9,330 nucleotides of DNA. It comes from Zymomonas sp. Lineage in GTDB: Bacteria > Pseudomonadota > Alphaproteobacteria > Sphingomonadales > Sphingomonadaceae. Below the pieces are notes generated by a model that saw only the letters and a program-made list of their open reading frames with translations, ran no database searches and was not told the origin of the DNA. The stretch spans positions 1 to 9,330 of the forward strand of contig NZ_JAIWON010000135.1 of the NCBI RefSeq assembly GCF_020216885.1. The letters run 5' to 3'. Position 1 is the first letter of the stretch. Every line of letters begins with the position of its first letter. The translations under genes were made by a program, and so were the position numbers. This document shows, one piece after another, positions 1 to 6,551 of the stretch.

Positions 1-2927
1 GTAATCCGAGTTTGTCGGATGCAACGGACACGGTGGCTTACGACACGACGCCAGCGGGTAATCCAGTGGTGACGATCACGAGTGACAGTGATGGAAAAGC
101 TACAGCTGATCCTGTGACTTTCAAATTTACAATGTCAGAAGCCGTCAATGATTTCACAGCCGATAGTATAAGGGTCTCGGGCGGGACGAAAGGTGACTTG
201 ACTCAAGATGCCAGTAATCCGCTTGTCTATTATATGACGGTGACCCCAGAGGTTGTTATTAGTCCGATTGTATCAGAGATACCTACATCTCTCTCAGCGA
301 CTGTATCTGCTGGTAGTGTTCACGATTTAGCAGGTAATCCGACTTTGTCGGATGCAACGGACACGGTGGCTTACGACACGACACCGGCCGGTAATCCGAC
401 TATGACGATTACAAGCACTCATGATGGTGTCGCCCCTATAAATGAACCGGTTACTTTTGCTTTGATAGCGTCTGAAAAGCTAAAAGGTTTTTCTGCTGAC
501 AGTATTGAAGTTACTGGAGGCACAAAAGGCGAATTACAGGCTTCTTCGGAACACCCTCTTGTCTATTTTTTAACAGTAACACCGACGGCTAATAGCTCTG
601 GCGAAATTAGCGTAAACATACCTTCCGGCGCCGTATTTGATATGGCTGGAAATCCCAATCTTTCAAATATTAGTGATACGGTCTTTTATGACACTATCCC
701 CCCGACGATATCGATCAGCGATGATAGTAACGGCCAGACTGTAAACGGGGCAGTGACTTATACTTTTACCGCTTCAGAGGCTTTGTTAAAATTCACAGAT
801 GATAATATCGAGGTAACGGGTGGAACAAAGGGAACGTTAACGCAGGACAGTTCCAACCCTTTGATCTATCATATGACAGTCACGCCCAATGCGGGCAGCG
901 ATGGTTCTTTAAAAGTCAATATTCCCGCAGGCTCTGTCAGTGATTTGGCCGGTAACACGACAAAAGCAGATGTATCAGATAGTGTTTCTTATGATACGAC
1001 GCTTACCAGTAATCCGGCTGTTGCGATTACAAGCGACAGTGACGGAGCGGTTGCTATCGGAGCGGTAACGTATAATTTCAAATTATCGGAGCCAGTGAGC
1101 GATTTTACCGCAGATAGCGTTACTGTTACTGGAGGCACAAAGGGCGCGCTTACCCAAGATACAACTGATCCTTTATTGTATCATATGGTTGTAACACCAA
1201 GTGCAAACCAGAATGGTACGCTTACAGCTGCGATATCAGCGGGTCGATTGCATAGTACAGCAGGTTATCCAACAACAGCCGATGCGTCAGATAGCGTAAC
1301 ATACGATACGCTTGCTCCAACCATGACAATTAGTAGTCCAAGTGACAATGAAACGGTTACTGAAGGCGATGTTGTTTACGTTTTTACCTTGTCTGAGCCA
1401 GTCAAGAATTTTACGGCAGATGATATTAACGTTTATGGTGGAACTAAAGACGGCTTTGTTCAGGATAGTAGTAATCCACTCGTTTATTCTTTGACAGTGA
1501 CACCGGATAAAAATTCTGGTGGTGCTTTGGTTGTCAATATTCCGGCTGGCGCTATTGAAGATGTTAATGGTAATCCAACGGCTGTTAATAACGCTCATAC
1601 TGTTGGGTTTATTACGCAGCCGGATAATGTGCGCGTTGTCAGTGACCAAGATGGTCAAACGGCAGCGGGCGATATTACTTATAATGTGGTATTTTCTGAT
1701 AATCAAAGTCAGACGCTTTCTCCAAGCGACCTGACTATTGAAAATGGTACACTCAAAAGCCTGACATTTGTTGATAATAGTAATACCCCATATTCAAGCT
1801 CTTACTACGTAGTGGTTGTGTCTCCAACGAGTGATGATGCCGGTATCAATTCAATTTCTCTTAGCCCTGCGGTTACTGGAGGGGCGGGGGTTATAACTGC
1901 AACAGTCCCGTTTGATACCCGTCAATTAAGTTTAGAAGACTATACCGACACAGGCTCTTCTGCGACGGATTATATTAGCCAAGACAACAGTTATACCCTT
2001 AGTCTGGATAATGCCACACACGGGACGACAGCCCATTATCAGGTTTCTACAGATAATGGTGACAACTGGAGCGATACGTCTGCTGTCCAAAATTCGGTTC
2101 CTGATGGCCATTATCTTTATCGCGCTGTCACAAACGATATTCATAATATGTCGATGTATTCCAATTCTATTGAGCTGACGGTTGATACCACAAAGCCTGA
2201 TCTGATAAGCATTGACGCAACTGATGGTCAGACAGCCTCTGGAGAGGCGGAGGCTGGAACTACCGTTAATTTGTTTAGTGATGATGGCCAGACAGTTTTT
2301 GGAACAACCGTTGCTGATAGTAACAATCATTGGTCGATAAGTGGTCTTGATATTGCAGATGGCACAACCATAAAGGCGACAGCCACTGATGTTGCCGGAA
2401 ATGTCAGCAATGAGGTGACTACTCAGGTTGAAGCAAAAGCATCAGCGCTGATGAGTCTTTACAGTGTTGTTAATAGCGATGACAACTCATCACATTATTT
2501 TGAAAGCGGAAGTGGTAACGACAGCTTTCATATGACTGCCAATGGTCATGACACCTTGATGTATAAATTGCTTGATAACAGCGATAATACAGGAGGTAAC
2601 GGCAGTGATACGGTCAATAATTTCCATTTGGGCGATGTTAACACTGATCCCAATGCTGATATTATCAATATTAAGGATTTATTGGCTGATTATCAGGGTA
2701 CGGCCAATGCCTATTATGATGTGACCGAAAACAAATTTGTTATGGATAAAGCCTCTAGCGGTCTTGACCAATTTGTTTCTACCAGCGTCCATAATGGCAA
2801 TACGACCATTTCCGTTGATCGTGACGGTGCCAATGGCAATCATCAAATGACCGCTTTGGTTACCCTTGATAATACCCAGACCGATCTTGCGACCCTGATC
2901 GGTAACCATCAGTTGATTATCGCCTGA
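1..2927 (+). CDS. Large Ig-repeat exoprotein/adhesin, type I secretion substrate (5'-truncated)
   Basis: The reading frame is already open at the left edge. The first whole codon is at 3, and the edge probably splits a Gly codon, judging by the copy at 334. It ends at TGA 2925-2927, followed in frame by TAA. The visible ~975 residues hold tandem ~100-residue modules with recurring cores (F/Y-x-F/L-x-x-SE, F-x-x-D-x-I/V-x-V-x-GGTKG, NPLxYxxTVTP, AGNP, YDTxxP) that match bacterial Ig-like modules of the Big_12 kind. Next come a BapA-like Ig domain (about 1929-2195, YQVSTDNGDNW) and a Big_6-like domain (about 2196-2429, ATDVAGNVSNE). A C-terminal type I secretion target domain follows. No cysteine is visible, which is usual for T1SS adhesins. 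Inferred role: a secreted or surface-retained adhesin exported by the transporter genes directly downstream. The N-terminus is outside the window, so a LapA-type retention module cannot be assessed. TTG at 12 is internal and not a true start. Confidence 0.88.
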   Translation, partial: NPSLSDATDTVAYDTTPAGNPVVTITSDSDGKATADPVTFKFTMSEAVNDFTADSIRVSGGTKGDLTQDASNPLVYYMTVTPEVVISPIVSEIPTSLSATVSAGSVHDLAGNPTLSDATDTVAYDTTPAGNPTMTITSTHDGVAPINEPVTFALIASEKLKGFSADSIEVTGGTKGELQASSEHPLVYFLTVTPTANSSGEISVNIPSGAVFDMAGNPNLSNISDTVFYDTIPPTISISDDSNGQTVNGAVTYTFTASEALLKFTDDNIEVTGGTKGTLTQDSSNPLIYHMTVTPNAGSDGSLKVNIPAGSVSDLAGNTTKADVSDSVSYDTTLTSNPAVAITSDSDGAVAIGAVTYNFKLSEPVSDFTADSVTVTGGTKGALTQDTTDPLLYHMVVTPSANQNGTLTAAISAGRLHSTAGYPTTADASDSVTYDTLAPTMTISSPSDNETVTEGDVVYVFTLSEPVKNFTADDINVYGGTKDGFVQDSSNPLVYSLTVTPDKNSGGALVVNIPAGAIEDVNGNPTAVNNAHTVGFITQPDNVRVVSDQDGQTAAGDITYNVVFSDNQSQTLSPSDLTIENGTLKSLTFVDNSNTPYSSSYYVVVVSPTSDDAGINSISLSPAVTGGAGVITATVPFDTRQLSLEDYTDTGSSATDYISQDNSYTLSLDNATHGTTAHYQVSTDNGDNWSDTSAVQNSVPDGHYLYRAVTNDIHNMSMYSNSIELTVDTTKPDLISIDATDGQTASGEAEAGTTVNLFSDDGQTVFGTTVADSNNHWSISGLDIADGTTIKATATDVAGNVSNEVTTQVEAKASALMSLYSVVNSDDNSSHYFESGSGNDSFHMTANGHDTLMYKLLDNSDNTGGNGSDTVNNFHLGDVNTDPNADIINIKDLLADYQGTANAYYDVTENKFVMDKASSGLDQFVSTSVHNGNTTISVDRDGANGNHQMTALVTLDNTQTDLATLIGNHQLIIA
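11..49 (+). repeat. 39-bp exact direct repeat, copy 1
   Basis: These 39 bases are identical to 344-382 at an offset of 333 bp, exactly the length of module M1. The wider block 1-64 differs from 334-397 at only four positions (10, 50, 53 and 56 in copy 1). It encodes the module-end strand around SDATDTVAYDTT. The other module junctions in the array do not share this DNA identity. Confidence 0.95.
66..1928 (+). repeat. Tandem array of ~300-bp Ig-like modules inside the exoprotein gene
   Basis: Modules recur in frame with these approximate boundaries: M1 66-398 (111 aa), M2 399-704 (102 aa), M3 705-1016 (104 aa), M4 1017-1319 (101 aa), M5 1320-1631 (104 aa) and divergent M6 1632-1928 (99 aa). 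The tail of a preceding module occupies 1-65. Each of M1-M5 starts with a strand such as VTITSDSDG, has GGTK near its middle, then VTP, then a Gly/Asn-rich turn before a terminal D-T-V/S-V strand. M6 keeps only the SDQDG start and an NGT remnant of GGTKG. Similarity is clear in protein but mostly lost in DNA, except at the left edge, so most copies are old. Module edges are judged by eye and could shift by a few codons. Confidence 0.85.
344..382 (+). repeat. 39-bp exact direct repeat, copy 2
   Basis: This is the second copy of the segment at 11-49, in the same frame and the same place within the module. The pair frames module M1, so recombination between them would delete or duplicate one 333-bp (111-codon) module without breaking the reading frame. 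Confidence 0.95.
2430..2924 (+). other. C-terminal type I secretion target domain of the exoprotein
   Basis: The last ~165 residues resemble the C-terminal target domain of T1SS adhesins (VCA0849 subclass). A single RTX-like nonapeptide GSGNDSFHM lies at 2508-2534. It is followed by an acidic, Asn/Gly-rich stretch ending NGSDTVNNFHLGD, then a DIINIKDLLADY segment. The end has ISVDRDGAN, the hydrophobic LVTLDN strand and a terminal LATLIGNHQLIIA. In this family the extreme C-terminus is the uncleaved export signal read by the ABC transporter, and the Asp/Gly motif binds calcium outside the cell. Only one RTX repeat is present, so this is not a classic RTX toxin. The adjacent exporter operon supports the call. 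Confidence 0.8.
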
Positions 2928-2931
2928 TAAA

Positions 2932-4407
2932 ATGATCAAAAAATGGGCGCGGCGGGATGAAATATCCCGCCTGATGAGAAAGGTAATCTTTCTTGTTGCC
3001 GGTTGTTTTTCAGCACCTTTCGCGGCTTCTGCTGATGAATATGTGCCGAAAATGCCGACTATTGATAGCTTGCCTAGTTTAAGTGATAGCTTGGGCTGTA
3101 ACGACGAACCCGCTTATTTGCGTGATGAAGCTGCCCGTAACGCGGTAGTGGATGATGGTTGGTTGACCTTGCATCAGGCCATTCATCGTGCCTTGGAAGG
3201 GCATCCTTCTATCACTGATGCGATTGCCGCCTTGGGGCAGCAACAAAGCGGCGTTGGCGTTGCCCATGCCGGATATTATCCCCAATTCAAGGCGGGAATG
3301 AGTGGAGGTCCTTGGACTTCGGCGCGTGGATTGGGCCCTTATATATCGGCTTCAGCTTCGCAGATGGTCTATGATTTCGGAAAAGTGTCCCATCAGGTCA
3401 TGCAGGCCAAAGCCTTAGCGGCAAGGCAGCAAGCCAAAGTTTTGGGCAGTATTGACGAAGTTTCCAAAAATGTCGCCGAAGCGATTGTTAATGTTCATCG
3501 TTATCAGCAACTGATGATCGCGGCAGCGGATCTGTTTCAGGCTGTATCATCAGTAAAAGAAATGGCAGAATTGCGGGCAAAAGCTGGTATTTCCACCCGA
3601 TCTGATCCCATTCAGGCGGAATCCCGTCTCGATCAGGCAAGAGCCAACATGATCGAAGCCCGTGCCATGTTGGAACAGTCCAGAGAAAATTTGCGCAGCT
3701 TGATGAATGAAAACCGGCCTTTACCGGAAAATATCTGCATTGCAGAACCGCATGGATTGCCGCCTTTTAAACCGGAAGCACCGGTGGATGCCTCTTTGAA
3801 TCCTGATTTATTGCCCGCCGCATTAGAAGCCAAAGCCGAGGCAAAAGCAGCAGAAGCCCAGTTGGGTATTGTGAAAGCCGGACGCTTCCCCACGATTTCT
3901 ATCGACGGGAATTACGGTCGTTCCTTACGAGGCGCGATCTATCCGGCGGCACCAGATCGGCGGCAAGATTATGGTAGCGTTATTTTGAATGTTTCGACCC
4001 AGATGTTTCAGGGAACTGGTATTTTAAGTCAGTTAAAAGCCGCCAGCCATGCCGTTGATGCTGCCCATGCGCGGCAACAGACGGCTTTATTGGAAGCCCA
4101 TAACAAGCTCCGTTCGATCCATGCGGTGGCAATGGGTTCTCTGGCAAAAATTGGTGTTCTGCAAAGTCGCCTGAAAACCATTATCGAAGCCCGCGATCTT
4201 TACCGTGATCAATATCGTTTGGGTTCTCGTTCTTTGGTCGATCTGCTGAATAGTGAGCAGGAAATTTATCAGGCGCGCACCGAAAATATCAATGCAAAGC
4301 ATGATTTGTGGGTGAGTGAAGCCGATCAGGTCGCCGCATCCGGTCGAGCAAGAGCCGTCTATGGCATTGACCACACTGTCGTTCAGGGATTGGAGATATT
4401 GCCATGA
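2932..4407 (+). CDS. TolC-family outer-membrane channel of a type I secretion system
   Basis: The 491-residue product has the normal length and layout of a TolC-family T1SS outer-membrane factor: two related halves of long helices with short beta segments (first half ~75-265, second ~285-470). Markers include LTLHQAIHRALEGHPSI near residue 80, the AGYYPQ and ASASQMVYDFGKV beta/helix segment, its second-half counterpart LNVSTQMFQGTG, and YRLGSRSLVDLLNSEQE near 425-442, typical of the family C-terminal helix. A signal peptide is present: basic MRK (15-17), a short hydrophobic core, and likely cleavage in AASA|DE after residue 34. The start is uncertain. ATG 2932 lies 4 nt after the exoprotein's tandem stops, while ATG 2974 (residue 15) gives a more standard signal peptide. 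Neither has a Shine-Dalgarno sequence, so translational coupling is likely. It overlaps the ABC gene by ATGA. Inferred role: trimeric outer-membrane and periplasmic exit duct for the exoprotein. Confidence 0.9.
   Translation: MIKKWARRDEISRLMRKVIFLVAGCFSAPFAASADEYVPKMPTIDSLPSLSDSLGCNDEPAYLRDEAARNAVVDDGWLTLHQAIHRALEGHPSITDAIAALGQQQSGVGVAHAGYYPQFKAGMSGGPWTSARGLGPYISASASQMVYDFGKVSHQVMQAKALAARQQAKVLGSIDEVSKNVAEAIVNVHRYQQLMIAAADLFQAVSSVKEMAELRAKAGISTRSDPIQAESRLDQARANMIEARAMLEQSRENLRSLMNENRPLPENICIAEPHGLPPFKPEAPVDASLNPDLLPAALEAKAEAKAAEAQLGIVKAGRFPTISIDGNYGRSLRGAIYPAAPDRRQDYGSVILNVSTQMFQGTGILSQLKAASHAVDAAHARQQTALLEAHNKLRSIHAVAMGSLAKIGVLQSRLKTIIEARDLYRDQYRLGSRSLVDLLNSEQEIYQARTENINAKHDLWVSEADQVAASGRARAVYGIDHTVVQGLEILP
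2951..2971 (+). promoter_or_regulatory. Perfect 8-bp GC-rich hairpin at the exoprotein/TolC junction
   Basis: GGCGGGAT (2951-2958) and ATCCCGCC (2964-2971) are perfect reverse complements around the 5-nt loop GAAAT. The hairpin sits 24 nt after the exoprotein TGA and ends 2 nt before the alternative TolC ATG at 2974. No T-run follows, so it is not a standard intrinsic terminator. It could protect the upstream mRNA end, slow ribosomes or hide the 2974 start. If ATG 2932 is the true start, the hairpin lies within the coding sequence. The structure is seen in the sequence; its function is inferred. Confidence 0.55.
4392..4395 (+). promoter_or_regulatory. Ribosome binding site of the ABC transporter gene
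   Basis: GGAG lies 8 nt upstream of ATG 4404, inside the last codons of the TolC gene. Good spacing supports the ATG in the ATGA overlap as the true start. Confidence 0.75.
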
Positions 4408-6551
4408 TAGGGCAGGCTGGAGAAGAAAAACGCCAATCCCTTCTTTTATGGGAAGCTTGGCTGGATGCCATGATTGCGATTGCCCGTCATTATAACCTTC
4501 CGGTTTCAGTCGAGCATGTTCGGAATATCATGTCATGGGATAAGGCTGAATCTGATGAAGGTCGCCTTTCTGTTATGGCACGCCATTTGGGTTTAGGATT
4601 TCGTTTGGAATCTGGTGAGAAAGCGGAAGGGGCGGTGCGTTCGGGGGTCGCCTTACCTTTTGTTGCGCATTGGGATGATGGCCGGATCGGTTGCGTCATG
4701 ACCAATGATGGTGATGGACATTTAGCCGTTCGTTTTTCAGGTGAAGGTGATTTGGAAACACCGGTTGAAATTGACTGGTTAGCCGATCATGTTGTTGAAA
4801 TCGCCTATTTAAGACCGCTGCGTTCTATACCCGATGGGCGGGTTGATGATTATATTCAGCCTTATCGTCCCCATTGGTTCCGTCGTTTGGCCTTGGCCGA
4901 TTGGCGACGTTTCGGGGAAGTGATTTTAGCTTCGCTTTTTATCAATCTTTTGGCTTTGTCATCGACCTTGTTTTCAATGCAGATTTATGATCGCGTTGTG
5001 CCTGCCCAATCGGAACCGACCTTGTGGGTTCTGTTTTCGGGCGTGATGATGGCGGTCTTTTTCGGATTGCTGTTAAAGATTGCCCGAACCCGATTATTAG
5101 ATGTGATCGGCAAAAAAGCTGATTTGCGGATTTCCGAGCATGTCTTTGGTCATGCCATCCGTCTGGTTTATGATGCCCGCCCAAAAGTTGCCGGTAGTTT
5201 TATTGCCCAGCTTCGCGAATTGGAGCATGTCCGTGAATTATTGACGGCGACCAGTATCGCGATGATTACCGATTTACCCTTCTTTTGCCTGTTTTTAGGA
5301 ATTTTATGGATGGTCGGCGGTAATTTGGTTTGGGTGGCTTTGGCCGCCGTGCCTTTGCTGCTTGTCCCCGGTATTTTAGTGCAATATCCCCTTGCCCGTT
5401 TGTCACAGCAGGGAATGCGGGAATCTGCTTTACGCAATGCTTTGTTGATCGAAGCGGTTGACGGCTTTGAAGATATCAAATTGATGCGTGCTGAGCCTCG
5501 TTTTGAAAGACGGTGGAATCATGTCCATTCGGTGGCCGCCTCTATCGCCATGCGGCAGCGTTTCTATACCGGATTGATGGTGACATGGAGTCAGGAAATC
5601 CAGACTATCATCTATGCCCTGATTTTGTTGGTTGGATGTTTCCAAGTGATGAAGGCGACAATGACAACGGGGGCTTTGGTCGGTTGTTCTATTCTGACTT
5701 CCCGTATGATTGCACCTTTGGCGCAGATGGCGGGGTTTTTCTTGCGTTTTCAACAGGCACGGGTCGCCCGCGAAGGTCTGGATTCTTTGATGAGCCGTCC
5801 GGCAGATCGTGCCGATCAGGCGCAATTAGTGCAATTACCCAGTATTCGCGGGCAATATCAATTTGAAAGTATTCGTTTCCTGCATGACCCAAAATCGGGA
5901 CGACCTGATCTCGATATTCCTAAGCTGGTTATCCGCTCCGGTGAAAAAATCGCCTTATTAGGGCGGAATGGCGCGGGTAAATCGACCTTTCTGCGGATGT
6001 TATCTGGCCTCCATCAGCCTTCTAATGGTCGGATTATGTTGGATGGTATCGCTTTACCAACGATAGATCCTGCAGATTTGCGGCGTGACATTGGCTTGAT
6101 AACCCAAGAAGCCAAAATCTTTTACGGTAGTTTACGCGATAACCTAACCATGGGCGCGCCTTTGGCGAGTGATAGTCAAATTTTGGCGGCTTTGGATATG
6201 GTTGGATTGAAAAGCATTTTGGATCAGCGAGCCGATGGTCTCGATATGTTATTGAAAGAGGGCGGTGGTGAATTATCCAAAGGACAGCGCCAATCCATCC
6301 TTTTAGCGCGTTTGATTTTATCAGAACCTTCTGTCGTTTTGTTGGATGAGCCGACTGCTCATTTTGATGAAATGTCAGAGCATCATCTGATTAACAATCT
6401 GACCCCTTGGGTGAAAAACCGCACCCTGATTGTAGCAACCCATCGTCAAAGTATTTTGCGCTGGGTCAACCGTATTATCATCCTTGATAAAGGCCATATC
6501 GTTATGGACGGTGATCGGGATTCTGTTCTGAAAAGGCTGACCAATGGCTAA
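4404..6551 (+). CDS. Type I secretion ABC transporter/ATPase with degenerate C39-like domain (LapB-type)
   Basis: The 715-residue product has the full T1SS exporter layout. Residues 1-140 resemble a C39 peptidase-like domain (WLDAMIAIARHYNLPVS), but the catalytic Cys and His positions are not conserved, so it is probably a substrate-docking domain that does not cleave. A six-helix membrane domain follows (helices about 172-193, 208-227, 282-328 as a pair, and 387-440 as the last pair), with the family marker MQIYDRVVP after helix 1. The nucleotide-binding domain has Walker A GRNGAGKS (520-527), Q-loop Q568, signature LSKGQ (624-628), Walker B VVLLDE (D648, E649), D-loop HFD (653-655) and H-loop H680. 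Signature and D-loop differ from the usual LSGGQ and ALD/AMD. Inferred role: ATP-driven inner-membrane export of the upstream Ig-repeat protein. The TolC gene overlaps it by 4 nt and the adaptor gene by 8 nt. Confidence 0.93.
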   Translation: MIGQAGEEKRQSLLLWEAWLDAMIAIARHYNLPVSVEHVRNIMSWDKAESDEGRLSVMARHLGLGFRLESGEKAEGAVRSGVALPFVAHWDDGRIGCVMTNDGDGHLAVRFSGEGDLETPVEIDWLADHVVEIAYLRPLRSIPDGRVDDYIQPYRPHWFRRLALADWRRFGEVILASLFINLLALSSTLFSMQIYDRVVPAQSEPTLWVLFSGVMMAVFFGLLLKIARTRLLDVIGKKADLRISEHVFGHAIRLVYDARPKVAGSFIAQLRELEHVRELLTATSIAMITDLPFFCLFLGILWMVGGNLVWVALAAVPLLLVPGILVQYPLARLSQQGMRESALRNALLIEAVDGFEDIKLMRAEPRFERRWNHVHSVAASIAMRQRFYTGLMVTWSQEIQTIIYALILLVGCFQVMKATMTTGALVGCSILTSRMIAPLAQMAGFFLRFQQARVAREGLDSLMSRPADRADQAQLVQLPSIRGQYQFESIRFLHDPKSGRPDLDIPKLVIRSGEKIALLGRNGAGKSTFLRMLSGLHQPSNGRIMLDGIALPTIDPADLRRDIGLITQEAKIFYGSLRDNLTMGAPLASDSQILAALDMVGLKSILDQRADGLDMLLKEGGGELSKGQRQSILLARLILSEPSVVLLDEPTAHFDEMSEHHLINNLTPWVKNRTLIVATHRQSILRWVNRIIILDKGHIVMDGDRDSVLKRLTNG
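6531..6536 (+). promoter_or_regulatory. Ribosome binding site of the HlyD-family gene
   Basis: AAAAGG lies 7 nt upstream of ATG 6544, within the end of the ABC gene. It supports the 8-nt overlapping start over later in-frame ATGs such as residue 11. Confidence 0.75.

Noticed and set aside
12..14. TTG as start codon of the exoprotein
   Set aside because: The frame is open to the left edge, and the same DNA recurs inside the gene at 345-347 as an internal Leu codon.
1..1631. CRISPR-like or transposon repeat
   Set aside because: The repeats are in-frame protein modules of about 300 bp, without short palindromic units or spacers.
1287..1706. 139-codon minus-strand open frame within the exoprotein
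   Set aside because: Antisense shadow of the repeat modules. The composition follows from the Asp/Thr/Asn codons on the other strand.
1932..2330. 132-codon minus-strand open frame
   Set aside because: Antisense to the Ig-like domains, with no motif and no suitable start context.
2495..2560. Classic RTX toxin repeat block
   Set aside because: Only one nonapeptide-like unit (GSGNDSFHM) is present, and no pore-forming or enzymatic domain is seen in the visible part.
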